Source of the DNA: DASXHD01 sp036488725
GTDB taxonomy: Bacteria > Myxococcota_A > Polyangia > Polyangiales > Polyangiaceae
Assembly (NCBI GenBank): GCA_036488725.1
Contig: DASXHD010000077.1
Span: 1 to 64,000, forward strand
Length of the DNA: 64,000 nucleotides
Reading direction: 5' to 3'
The notes below the pieces were generated by a model that did no database searches, had not been told where the DNA came from, and worked only from the letters and a program-made list of their open reading frames with translations. This document shows positions 45,111 to 53,459 of this stretch, piece by piece. The number at the start of each line of letters is the position of its first letter. Position 1 is the first letter of the stretch. A program made the position numbers and the translations under genes.

Positions 45111-45785
45111 ATGCGCGTGCTCCTCATCGACGACGACGCTCGGCTCTTCGAGCTGCTCTCGAGCTACCTCGAGCAGAACGGCGTCTCGGTGAAGGGCGCG
45201 CGCGACGGAAAACAAGGCCTCTCGATGCTCGAGGAGGGCGGCGTGGATGCCGTCCTCCTCGACGTCATGATGCCGGGCATCGACGGCCTCGAAGTGTGCC
45301 GGCGCATTCGTCAGTCGAGCAACGTGCCGGTCTTGATGCTGACGGCGAAAGGCGACGAGACGGACCGCGTCGTCGGGCTCGAGCTCGGCGCCGACGATTA
45401 CATCGCCAAGCCGTTTTCGCCGCGCGAATTGCTCGCGCGGATTCGCGCCGTCGTGCGGCGCGTCCAGCCGGAGGCGCCGGTCGAGCGGCTCACGGTCGGC
45501 GACATCTCGATCGACCTCGGTCGCCGCGAGGTCGTTCGGCTCGGCAGCCGCGTCGAGCTCACGGGGATCGAGTTCGACATTCTCGTCGCGCTCATGCGTC
45601 GCGCCGGGCGCGTCGTGCCCCGCGATTCACTTCTCAGCGAAGCGGGTCGCGGCGACGTGATCGTCGGCGAGCGCACCGTCGACGTTCACATCTCGCATCT
45701 CCGTCAGAAGCTCGGCGACGATCCGAAAGGGCCGCGCCTCATCAAGACCGTCCGCGGCGTCGGTTACGTGCTGTCGAAGGAGTAG
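45111..45785 (+). CDS. OmpR-family response regulator
   Basis: A 224-residue two-component regulator (CpxR/CzcR type). Receiver: RVLLIDDDARLFELLSSYLE, phospho-acceptor in AVLLDVMMPGIDGLEVC, Thr in VLMLTAKGDETD, Lys in IAKPFSPREL. Winged helix: LTVGDISIDLGRREVVRLGS, LTGIEFDILVALMRRAGRVV, GERTVDVHISHLRQKLGDDP and IKTVRGVGYVL. ATG 45111 starts at the first beta strand and avoids overlap with the 47-residue peptide; the frame is open to 45030. The histidine kinase follows two bases after its stop. Confidence 0.93.
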   Translation: MRVLLIDDDARLFELLSSYLEQNGVSVKGARDGKQGLSMLEEGGVDAVLLDVMMPGIDGLEVCRRIRQSSNVPVLMLTAKGDETDRVVGLELGADDYIAKPFSPRELLARIRAVVRRVQPEAPVERLTVGDISIDLGRREVVRLGSRVELTGIEFDILVALMRRAGRVVPRDSLLSEAGRGDVIVGERTVDVHISHLRQKLGDDPKGPRLIKTVRGVGYVLSKE

Positions 45786-45787
45786 TC

Positions 45788-46837
45788 GTGCACCCGCGTC
45801 ACTGGAAGCATCACCACCATCACTGGGACGACGGCATGCGTCGCGGGTGGATCCTCCGGTGGCGTCTGCAGCGGCGGATTTTTTTCACGCTCGCGTCAGC
45901 CATCGTCATCACGGTCGTCACTGGCGCGCTCGTGCTCCATTCGCTCGGGTTCGCGGTCCACAAACCGGCGTCGCACGTCGCCGGCGGCATCTTCATCGCG
46001 TTCTTCATTTTGTGGACGTTCTCTCGCTTCATGGCGCGGCGCATCGCGTCCCCGATGAGCGAGATCGAGCGCGTCGCGCGCGAGATCGGCGCGGGCAACA
46101 TCCACGCGCGCATCGCGATCGATCGCCGCATGCGGATGGGCGAATTTCCCGTGCTCGCGCACGCGCTGAACGACATGGCCGAGCGGCTCGAAAAACAGCT
46201 GTCGGATCAGCGCGCGCTCCTCGCGACCGTGTCGCACGAAATTCGAACGCCGCTCGCGCGCATGCGGCTGTTGGTGGAGTTCGCTCGCGACGAAGCGGAC
46301 GAAAAGCGGCGCACGGGCCACCTCGACGAGCTCGACAAAGAAGTCGTCGGCGTCGACGCGCTCGTGAGCGAATTGCTCGCGGCGAGCCGGATCGACTTCG
46401 GCGCGCTGCGGCGGACCGAGCTCATCGCGTACGACGTCGCCAAGCAAGCGCTCGAGCGCGTCGGGCCTCCGCAGACGATGATCGACGATCAATCCGAGGG
46501 CGCGACGTTTCTCGGCGACGCGACGCTCGTCGCGCGCGCGGTCGGCAACTTGCTCGAGAACGCGAAGCGTCACGCGGGCGGCGCGGCGCGCATGCGCATC
46601 CTCGAGCGCGGCCCGCGCATCGCGTTCGAGGTCGAGGACGACGGGCCCGGCTTCGCGCCGGGCGAAGAGCTCCAAATCTTCCAGCCGTTTTATCGCGGCA
46701 AACAAGGCGACACGAGCTCGGTCGGTCTCGGGCTCGCGCTCGTGAAACGAATCGCCGAAGCGCACGGCGGCCGCGCGTACGCGCGCAATCGCGAAGGCGG
46801 CGGCGCCCTCGTCGGAATCGAGCTCGCGCGAGCATGA
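45788..46837 (+). CDS. Membrane histidine kinase with His-rich N-terminus
   Basis: A 349-residue sensor kinase. The first 15 residues are HPRHWKHHHHHWDDG after the GTG start, a natural His cluster on the cytoplasmic side. Two spans follow (FFTLASAIVITVVTGALVLH; VAGGIFIAFFILWTFSRFMA) with a very short loop between, so it lacks a large periplasmic sensor domain. Then comes HAMP, H-box ATVSHEIRTPLARMRLLVEF, N-box GNLLENAKRHA, G1 VEDDGPGFAPG and G2 SVGLGLALVKRI. The short loop suggests the signal comes through a partner such as the CpxP-like protein, or intramembrane or by metal on the His cluster. Stop overlaps the rlpA ATG (ATGA). Confidence 0.92.
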   Translation: MHPRHWKHHHHHWDDGMRRGWILRWRLQRRIFFTLASAIVITVVTGALVLHSLGFAVHKPASHVAGGIFIAFFILWTFSRFMARRIASPMSEIERVAREIGAGNIHARIAIDRRMRMGEFPVLAHALNDMAERLEKQLSDQRALLATVSHEIRTPLARMRLLVEFARDEADEKRRTGHLDELDKEVVGVDALVSELLAASRIDFGALRRTELIAYDVAKQALERVGPPQTMIDDQSEGATFLGDATLVARAVGNLLENAKRHAGGAARMRILERGPRIAFEVEDDGPGFAPGEELQIFQPFYRGKQGDTSSVGLGLALVKRIAEAHGGRAYARNREGGGALVGIELARA

Positions 46838-47331
46838 TGAAGCAAACGCTTTTGCTTTTGATCGTGACCGCCTGCGGCGCCGCCGCGACCGAGTCGCGCC
46901 CCGCAGCGGAGACGAAGACGGAGACGAGCGCGGGCACGTCGACCGCGACTGCACCGGCGACGGCCACGGTCGCGGCGACCGCCACCGCCACCGCCGCGGT
47001 CCCGCTTCCTCCGCGCGCGACGTCGGCGGTCTACCAACGCGGCTATGCCAGCTGGTACGGCGCCGTCCTCGCCGGAAATCACACCGCGAACGGCGAAATC
47101 TTCGATCCGTCCAAGCTCACCGCCGCGCACCGCACGCTCAAGCTCGGCACCTGGCTCGAGGTCCGCCGCACCGATAACGGGCGCTACGTGCGCGTGAAGG
47201 TCAACGATCGCGGGCCGGTCTCGCATCGCTTCGTCATCGACTTGTCGAGCGGCGCCGCGCGCCAGCTCGGCATGCTCCGCATGGGCGTCGCGCCGGTCGA
47301 GCTGCGCATCGTGCCCGCGCCGCAAAAATGA
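46834..47331 (+). CDS. rlpA: RlpA-like septal lytic transglycosylase lipoprotein
   Basis: A 165-residue lipoprotein (MMKQTLLLLIVTAC, Cys14), with a Thr/Ala-rich spacer and a double-psi beta-barrel RlpA domain: GYASWYGAVLAGNHTANGEI, FDPSKLTAAHRTLKLGTWLE and VRVKVNDRGPVSHRFVIDLS. The catalytic Asp/His positions of RlpA (D in NDRGP; H in AAHRTL) are present. No SPOR domain, so it is a short form. It cleaves peptidoglycan glycan strands lacking stem peptides in homologues. It is the last gene of the envelope two-component unit (ATGA overlap with the kinase gene). Confidence 0.92.
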   Translation: MMKQTLLLLIVTACGAAATESRPAAETKTETSAGTSTATAPATATVAATATATAAVPLPPRATSAVYQRGYASWYGAVLAGNHTANGEIFDPSKLTAAHRTLKLGTWLEVRRTDNGRYVRVKVNDRGPVSHRFVIDLSSGAARQLGMLRMGVAPVELRIVPAPQK

Positions 47332-47343
47332 GATGATCGGCGC

Positions 47344-48687
47344 GTGCCCGAGCTCGCGGTCGCCGATCCTCACGCCGAGACGTTGCCGTCGGACCCACTC
47401 GATTCGGCCACGCGCGAGCGGGACGAGCCGGACGCGCTCGTCGGGCGCACGCTCGGACACTTTCGCGTCGACGCGCGCGTCGGGCGCGGCGGGATGGGCG
47501 CGGTCTATCGCGCGTGGGACGCGAGCCTCGAGCGCGCGGTCGCGCTGAAGGTTCTCATCGGCGAGTCGGCGGCGGCCCGCGACCGGTTCCTTCGCGAAGC
47601 GCGCGTTCAGGCAAAATTGCGGCACCCGAACGTCGTCCCGATTCACTACGTCGGCGAGGACGGCGGCGTGTCCTTCCTCGTGATGGACATCGTCGAAGGC
47701 GAATCGCTCTCGGGCGTCCTCGCGCGCGAAGGTGTCCTTTCGGAGTCGCGCGCGCTCGACGTCGCCGACGCGATCGCCGCGGCGCTCGACGCAGGCAGCG
47801 CGGCGGGCCTCGTACACCGCGACGTGAAGCCGTCCAACATCCTCGTCGATCGCGACGGAAGAATCATGCTCGCCGATTTCGGTCTGGCCAAGACGATCGA
47901 TCACGCGCCGATCGCGCGCGACGGCGCGGCTCCGTCGGGCGCGCTCACGCACGCCGGCGCGATCCTCGGCACGCCGGCGTACCTCGCGCCGGAGCAAGCG
48001 CGCGGCGACGCCGTGGATTTTCGCGCGGACGTGTACTCGCTCGGCGTCACGCTCTACGAAGCGCTCACCGGGCAGCCGCCGTTCACCGGCGAAAACGCGT
48101 CGGCGCTCTTGCGGCAGCACGTGAACGAAGCGCCCATCGCGCCGCGCGTGCTCGCGCCCAAGCTGCGGCCGGCGGTCGAGTCTCTCGTCATGCGCCTGCT
48201 CGCGAAGAGCCCGGACGCGCGCTTCGCGAGCTACGCCGAGCTCCGCGCGGCGATCGCCGGCGCACGCGAGAAGCCGTCCGCGCCGGCGACGTTCTTCGTT
48301 CGTGCGGTCGCCTTCGCGATCGATTTGGCGATGCTCGGCGTCTACGCCGCGATCCTCGGCAAGATTTTTCACCTGGCGGTTCTGGGCTGGCTCGTCGCGG
48401 CGCTCCAGTTCGGCGCGCTCGAGCGCGCGTGGTCGACGCCGGGTAAAAAACTGATGCGACTCCGCGTCGTCGACGAACGCGGCGATCCGCCGTCGTGGAG
48501 TCGCGCGCTGCTTCGATCGGTCGTCCGCGTCTCGGGCCCGATCCTCATCGCGGCGGACCTCGACGTGCTCGGCACGACGGGCGCGGCCGAGTCGATCGTC
48601 TTCGTCGTCGCCCTCGGGTCGTGGATCGTCGCGCTCGCCCTCGCGGCGCAAGATCGCATCGCGCGCACCCGCGAGGTCTTCGTCTGA
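47344..48687 (+). CDS. Ser/Thr protein kinase with C-terminal RDD membrane domain
   Basis: A 447-residue kinase. Catalytic domain residues 35-305: GRGGMGAVYRAWD, VALKVL, LVHRDVKPSNILVDRDGRIM, ADFGLAKTI and TPAYLAPEQARGDAVDFRAD. The last 140 residues form an RDD-type domain with about three to four spans (FFVRAVAFAIDLAMLGVYAA; VLGWLVAALQFGALERAWST; GKKLMRLRVVDERGDPPSW; IVFVVALGSWIVALALAAQD), instead of the usual single span and external tail. The fusion suggests regulation through membrane or ion status. GTG start 12 bp after rlpA; may be cotranscribed. Confidence 0.9.
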   Translation: MPELAVADPHAETLPSDPLDSATRERDEPDALVGRTLGHFRVDARVGRGGMGAVYRAWDASLERAVALKVLIGESAAARDRFLREARVQAKLRHPNVVPIHYVGEDGGVSFLVMDIVEGESLSGVLAREGVLSESRALDVADAIAAALDAGSAAGLVHRDVKPSNILVDRDGRIMLADFGLAKTIDHAPIARDGAAPSGALTHAGAILGTPAYLAPEQARGDAVDFRADVYSLGVTLYEALTGQPPFTGENASALLRQHVNEAPIAPRVLAPKLRPAVESLVMRLLAKSPDARFASYAELRAAIAGAREKPSAPATFFVRAVAFAIDLAMLGVYAAILGKIFHLAVLGWLVAALQFGALERAWSTPGKKLMRLRVVDERGDPPSWSRALLRSVVRVSGPILIAADLDVLGTTGAAESIVFVVALGSWIVALALAAQDRIARTREVFV

Positions 48688-48688
48688 G

Positions 48689-48850
48689 TCAGGCGGCTTC
48701 GAAGCGCTTGCAATACGCGTCGAGCGTGCGCTTCCACGCGGGAGGTCGCGAGGAGCTCCGGCGGTCAGCACGTGAGCCATCAAGATGTCGGCGACCGTGA
48801 AGGCGTCGGTGACGATGAACGTGCGCGTCGCGAGCGCCCATCTCTTCGAG
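48689..48850 (-). pseudogene. Remnant of a glutathione S-transferase-like gene
   Basis: Minus-strand pieces of a GST C-terminal domain appear in different frames. ALEEM (about 48836-48852) is followed, after a frame change, by LATRTFIVTDAFTVADILMA + HVLTAG (about 48758-48837; the FTVADI segment is the N-capping box of GSTs). After a further frame change there is AWKRTLDAYCKRFEAA ending at a TGA (48689-48691). The N-terminal thioredoxin-like half is missing. It directly follows the frameshifted gene upstream, so this short interval is decaying. Confidence 0.7.
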
Positions 48851-48853
48851 CGC

Positions 48854-49517
48854 TCAGAGGACGCGCAGGTCGCGCGCGTCAACGAGCTTGCCCGATGCGA
48901 CGCGTTTCTTCAGCTCGCGGAAATTTTCGAAGCCGTCGACGGTGAGCGCCGCGCCTTCTTCGTGAACGCGCAAGAGCTCGCGGGGAAAAATGTCGTGCCT
49001 CCACGCGATGTCGCACGTTTCCGACGAGGTATTTCGCGCGAAGCTCGCCGCCGATCCTGAAGAAGTGCTCTTCGGGGTAGAACATCGTGCACGTCACGTC
49101 GCCGCCGATGACGGCGGCGTTGCAGTCGTTGTAGTCGCCGACGATTGCGTTCGCTGCCTCGAGATTTTTGGAGACGTCGAGGAAGCCTGCGGTGATCACG
49201 TCGCGCGCGCGGAGATTACCGTTCACGACGACGATGCTCTGCGGGTCGTCGTAGTCGCGATAGCAGCCGGCGACGTCGAGGTCGCCTTGGACGACGAGCA
49301 CCGCGACGGCGAGGTCCGACGTGTCGAAGTCGCCTTCGACACGGAGGTCTCCGTCGTGCACGAAGACGTCACCGTCGTAGCTCTCGATTTCGTCGACGAT
49401 CTCCGCGGCGACTTTGGCGAGCACGGTCAGGCGGAAGTCGGCGGAGAGCTTTTTGATCGTTTCGGCGTCGACGGTGCCGCGGCGGAGCGAACGCGAGTGG
49501 GCGAGGGCATCGGACAT
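48854..49517 (-). pseudogene. Beta-solenoid-like protein gene with a frameshift near 49016-49022
   Basis: From ATG 49517 the frame encodes a genuine-looking protein with stacked strands (GDVFVHDGDLRVEGDFDTSD, VLVVQGDLDVAGCYRDYDD, SIVVVNGNLRARDVITAGF, AAVIGGDVTCTMFYPEEHFF), a bactofilin/polymer-like right-handed solenoid pattern, up to RAKYLVGN. There it turns to Arg-rich noise. The continuation is intact in another frame: CDIAWRHDIFPRELLRVHEE ... FRELKKRVASGKLVDARDL, ending at TGA 48854-48856. The whole span is 664 bp, one base more than a multiple of three, which fits a 1-base insertion. It is a true frameshift mutation or a sequencing error. Confidence 0.75.
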
Positions 49518-49681
49518 CGTGGGCCGACGATACCGCGAGCCGCATCACGCGTCGCGCCGATCCAGGACCATCCGCGACGGCGGCGAGCCCGCGCGCGACA
49601 ACGCGCCCTAAGCGAGCGGCGGTGCACACACGCAATCCCCGACGATCGCGCGTGGCACGCGTCGTGAAGTGCGACGACGCG

Positions 49682-50437
49682 ATGTTTCGACGCGCGCTCA
49701 TCGTCGCTGGTTTGTTCTCGACCGGTTGCTTGATGCAAACGACGACCACCGAAATCCAAATCGCCGACCCTTCCGAGGTCGGACTGCTCGCGCCCGACGG
49801 ACCTGTGTTGCTCGAGCCGTCGCGCGTCGAATCGAGCGCGCCGATTGCGAGCGGACGCGCGCCGCTCGAGCCGAACGCGAGCGCGTCGTACGCGGTGACG
49901 GCGGAGCGTGACGACGGCGGCGGCATCAGCGTCGACTGGAAGACCTCGCTTCCGCTGGCGAACGGCGATCATCACGTCCTCCTCGCGAGCGCGCCGCTCG
50001 TCGCGCACGCGCCGCTCGATGCCACTGTCACGCCGGACATGCGCGTCGCGCCTTCGCTCTTGCTCCCCGCGTGCACGGCGGTCGTCGCGCACACGTTCAA
50101 GAGCTTTTCGACGACCGCGGTCGACACGAGCATCACGCACGACTGCCGCGGCATCGCGAGCGTGCCGATGGTGCTCGACATTCCGTGGAACGACGTCGCG
50201 GTCGTCGAACGCACGCGCGCCGAGCACTGGGGCGCGTGGCTCGTCATCGGGCTGGCGACGCTCTCGTTCGGCACGTTCGCCACGTTCATTTTTTCGACCA
50301 AGCCCTCCGCGTGGACCGGCGGCGAGTCGACGCAAGTCGCGCTCGGCGTGGGCACGGCCGCGATCGGCGCCGCGTTCGACCTCGCGATGTTGCCGACACT
50401 CTTCGCGCGCGACCGCGACGTCTTCTTGCGCCGGTGA
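49682..50437 (+). CDS. Lipoprotein with two C-terminal membrane segments, unknown
   Basis: A 251-residue lipoprotein: MFRRALIVAGLFSTGC (lipobox Cys16), a long polar region with strand-like pieces (ISVDWKTSLPLANGDHHVLL; FSTTAVDTSITHDCRGIASV) and two hydrophobic stretches (WGAWLVIGLATLSFGTFATF; VALGVGTAAIGAAFDLAMLP). This layout (lipobox, domain, pair of hydrophobic segments) is common to myxobacterial envelope proteins of unknown role. ATG 49682 chosen for the lipobox. The 164 bp upstream, facing the frameshifted gene, hold no visible feature. Confidence 0.7.
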   Translation: MFRRALIVAGLFSTGCLMQTTTTEIQIADPSEVGLLAPDGPVLLEPSRVESSAPIASGRAPLEPNASASYAVTAERDDGGGISVDWKTSLPLANGDHHVLLASAPLVAHAPLDATVTPDMRVAPSLLLPACTAVVAHTFKSFSTTAVDTSITHDCRGIASVPMVLDIPWNDVAVVERTRAEHWGAWLVIGLATLSFGTFATFIFSTKPSAWTGGESTQVALGVGTAAIGAAFDLAMLPTLFARDRDVFLRR

Positions 50438-50454
50438 TACGAAGGCGAGCAACG

Positions 50455-51072
50455 ATGGCAGCCGAATGGATCCTCCAGGGGTACGCCTACGATGCGGCGG
50501 AGCTCGCCGCGTTCGTCGGCTCGAAGAACACGAAGCTCGCAAAGAAGATCGCGCGCGCGGCGAAGGATCTCCACGACGACGACCGGCTCGATTTGCCGCT
50601 CGACGAGATCGTCGTCGAGATCGCCGAGAAGAAGCTCTCGCGTGCGCACGCGACGAGCTACCGAATCGCGCTCGAAGCGATCATGAACGAGCTCGGCGAA
50701 CGCCTCGACAAGCGACTCACGACGTACGGGCTCAAAGAAAGGCTCGCCGAGGTGCTCGCCGCGCTCGGCCAGAAGACGCTCGCCGCGGCGTGGAAAAAAC
50801 CGGCCGTCACGTTCCCCGCGTCGGCGCTCGCGCGCGACGTGCACTGGCCGATGGCAATGTCGTTCGACGCGCGCGCGGTCGCGAAGGCCGCTGCGGAAGC
50901 GCGCACGCTACCCAAGCGCGCAGAGCTCGAAGCGCGCACAGCGAAGGCGATGAAAGGCGACGAGGACTTCGTCGGCGACACGGTCGACGTGGTCGCCGCG
51001 CTCGCGCGGATCGTGACGAAGGCCGCCGCAAAGAAGCGCGCGCTCATGGTGCTCATCGACGGCGAGCAGTAA
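50455..51072 (+). CDS. Unrecognised helical cytoplasmic protein
   Basis: A 205-residue soluble, Ala/Lys/Glu-rich, mostly helical protein: MAAEWILQGYAYDAAELAAF, DLPLDEIVVEIAEKKLSRAH, ending VAALARIVTKAAAKKRALMV. No motif is recognised. It lies 17 bp after the preceding lipoprotein gene, likely on the same transcript. Its stop is two bases from the stop of the convergent AsmA-like gene. Other frames here give longer runs but with Arg-rich composition. Confidence 0.6.
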   Translation: MAAEWILQGYAYDAAELAAFVGSKNTKLAKKIARAAKDLHDDDRLDLPLDEIVVEIAEKKLSRAHATSYRIALEAIMNELGERLDKRLTTYGLKERLAEVLAALGQKTLAAAWKKPAVTFPASALARDVHWPMAMSFDARAVAKAAAEARTLPKRAELEARTAKAMKGDEDFVGDTVDVVAALARIVTKAAAKKRALMVLIDGEQ

Positions 51073-51073
51073 T

Positions 51074-53032
51074 TCACCGATGAGAGGTCGTCGCAGGTCC
51101 GCGCTCGCGGACGCCGGCTTTCTCGTCGAACCAGCGGCCCACGTCGGCGAGCTGAATGCCGAGGTGGTGGCCGGTCTGCTGCAGACCGACGGCGAGCACG
51201 CCGAAATCGATCTCGGCGAGCCACGGCGGCGGGTCGCGCGTGCCGTCGTAGGTGGCGCGCACGCGCGTGTGCGGATGCGTGATCACGTGTTGCGCGATGG
51301 CGCGCGCGTCGATCAGCTCGAGCTTCGTATGCTTGCCGAACGTGCCGATCGCGTCGACGTTGTACGGTCCGATGCCGAGCATGCGATTCACCCAATCGGG
51401 AACGCCGTGGAGCTTGCGGATGGCCGTGATGACCGGGTCGATGTCGCGGAAGCTCGCGTGGATCGTGCCCGTGTAACGCGGCTCTCCCTTGAAGCGCATC
51501 GTTCCGCGCGGGAGCTCGACGAAGCCCCACCAGTTTCGCGTGTGCGAGTCGCCGTTGTCGAGGTTGGCGCCCTCGGCGTGGACGTTCATGCCCGAGAGGA
51601 CGAAGTCGCTCTGGCTGGAGGCGCGAACGATCGGGAGCTTGCCCGCGACCCGGCCGTCGACCTTCGTCTTTCCGAACGCCATCGCGATCGTTCCGCTCTC
51701 GAAGGTGAACGCGCCTTTGAGCGAGCCTTTCGGAAAGTCGCCGGCGATGTCGGCGCGGCCCGTGGCTTTTCCTTCGGTGATTTTGAAATCCATGCCGCGG
51801 AAATATTCGTTGAGCACCGTGAGACGCGGCACGACGGTGCTCGGCGCGTGCGCGTCGAAGACGAACCGCATCGTCTTCGGGTTCGAGAGATCGAGGTGCG
51901 ACGCCGTCGCTTTCGAGGTCGTGATCGGGACGGACACGAACGGCGTTCCTTTCGCGGTCGTGACCTCGCCGCGCGTGACCTCCGCGCTGAGCTTCGCGAT
52001 CGGCCCGTCGGGTGAAGCCTCGAGCCGCGCATCGGCTTCGACTGCGCCGCCGACGCCCGTGCCCGCGAAGCCGACCCACATGCCGTGGTTCGATACGCGC
52101 GCGAAGCCCGGCGCCACGAGCTGACCGTGAACGAGCTTGCCGCGCAGACCGAACGATCCGCCGTCGCCGGAGAACAGCATCGGCAGCTTCGCGAGGTCTT
52201 GCATGAACCGCATGTCGCCGATCGTGCCGGCGAGCATCGTGTCGACCGAGAGACGGCTGAACGCGCCGGCGTCGACCCCGCGCGGGTCGACCGGGTCGAG
52301 GTTCACGTCGACGCGCGCGAAAAATCGCGGCAGCGCGGTCTTCGCTCCGACGAGGACTTTCCCGCCGTCGAGCTCGACGACGAAATCTTTGACGTCGAAG
52401 GAGCGATTCGGCGTCGTGCTCATCGCGCCCTTCGCGGCATAGCGCCCGTCGTATCGCACGCCGTCGACCCAGAGCTCGCGTCCGTCGCTCACGTCGAGCT
52501 TCACGTGGACCGTCCAGCTCGCGAGGCTCTCGTCGACGACCGGCACGGGCGGCGCCGCGACCGGATGGAGCGGAACCGGCGCGTCGATCGCCGGGTCGAC
52601 CGGTTTCGTGGCCGCGGGCGGCTTGCCTTGGAGCGCGACGCCGCTCGCGTGGATGTCGAGCGCGACGCGATGATGAAGCAGCCCGACGAGGCTGACGTCG
52701 ATCTCGAGGCGATCGATCTGACCTTGGTATTCGAAGTTGGTGAACTGCCCCCAGCCGGAGACGTGCCGCATGTGGAACACGCCCGGCACGATGCTGTAAG
52801 CGGAGCTGTACTCGGCCTGGAGCACCTGAGGCTTGCCATTGACCTTGTGGCGAGCCCAATGCGACGCGAGCGCGGCATTGACGACGACCAGGTAAATCAG
52901 CCACAGCGCGGCGACCGTGCCTACGATCGCTTCGAGCGCCCGAAGGGGCACGCGCCACGTTCTGTCGTGGTGGACGACCTTCCAACGTCGGCGCAAACGC
53001 GGCAGAGCCGACGAAAACGGGATCGAAGCCAT
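51074..53032 (-). CDS. AsmA/TamB-like envelope protein
   Basis: A 652-residue protein with one N-terminal span (VGTVAALWLIYLVVVNAALA) followed by a long beta-rich periplasmic region of repeating strand pairs: DRLEIDVSLVGLLHHRVALD, VKDFVVELDGGKVLVGAKTA, GTIAMAFGKTKVDGRVAGKL, GTMRFKGEPRYTGTIHASFR. This pattern is that of AsmA-like/DUF3971 repeat proteins of the TamB-YhdP superfamily that form hydrophobic grooves moving phospholipid between membranes. It is shorter than YhdP (about 1,270). The assignment is by overall pattern. Arg-rich short N-terminal extension before the span is cytoplasmic. Confidence 0.65.
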   Translation of the reverse strand: MASIPFSSALPRLRRRWKVVHHDRTWRVPLRALEAIVGTVAALWLIYLVVVNAALASHWARHKVNGKPQVLQAEYSSAYSIVPGVFHMRHVSGWGQFTNFEYQGQIDRLEIDVSLVGLLHHRVALDIHASGVALQGKPPAATKPVDPAIDAPVPLHPVAAPPVPVVDESLASWTVHVKLDVSDGRELWVDGVRYDGRYAAKGAMSTTPNRSFDVKDFVVELDGGKVLVGAKTALPRFFARVDVNLDPVDPRGVDAGAFSRLSVDTMLAGTIGDMRFMQDLAKLPMLFSGDGGSFGLRGKLVHGQLVAPGFARVSNHGMWVGFAGTGVGGAVEADARLEASPDGPIAKLSAEVTRGEVTTAKGTPFVSVPITTSKATASHLDLSNPKTMRFVFDAHAPSTVVPRLTVLNEYFRGMDFKITEGKATGRADIAGDFPKGSLKGAFTFESGTIAMAFGKTKVDGRVAGKLPIVRASSQSDFVLSGMNVHAEGANLDNGDSHTRNWWGFVELPRGTMRFKGEPRYTGTIHASFRDIDPVITAIRKLHGVPDWVNRMLGIGPYNVDAIGTFGKHTKLELIDARAIAQHVITHPHTRVRATYDGTRDPPPWLAEIDFGVLAVGLQQTGHHLGIQLADVGRWFDEKAGVRERGPATTSHR

Positions 53033-53077
53033 GCGCTGGGGATAAGCAACCCATGCGCCGCGCGCCGGCTGAGCTCG

Positions 53078-53356
53078 TCAGCTGCCGGGCTTGCAGTGAT
53101 ACCGAACGCGCCACTCCTTCGGGTTGGTCACTGGCTGCGTCGGCTTGTCGAACGTGCTCGCTTCGCCCTCTTCGGTGATCTCGTACGCGTTCACGCCGCC
53201 GCATGCGCGCGCCATTTCCTGGCGCGCGTTCTCCATGGCCGATTCGCGTCCTCCGACGAGCGCGATTTCTCCGCCGGTCTTGGAGGCCGAAACCACGCGG
53301 ATGCCCGCGGAGCAACCGGCGGTGGCGAGCGCCAAAAGGAGCAGTGCACGCTTCAT
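53078..53356 (-). CDS. Small lipoprotein, unknown
   Basis: A 92-residue lipoprotein: MKRALLLLALATAGC (Cys15), then a compact domain with ARQEMARACGGVNAYEITEE and a terminal YHCKPGS; two cysteines could bridge. It resembles short periplasmic lipoproteins built on a GG...ACGG...Y motif, with no known role. It precedes the AsmA-like gene on the same strand (45 bp), so may share its transcript. Confidence 0.75.
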   Translation of the reverse strand: MKRALLLLALATAGCSAGIRVVSASKTGGEIALVGGRESAMENARQEMARACGGVNAYEITEEGEASTFDKPTQPVTNPKEWRVRYHCKPGS

Positions 53357-53459
53357 GAGAACGCACTATAGGCGTGCTCGCCGTTCGCGAAAGGTGGGAA
53401 GCGTCGGCAGGCGGCCTCCGTAGGACCGTCCGACACTTTCACGGGAGAAAGAAATCGTC

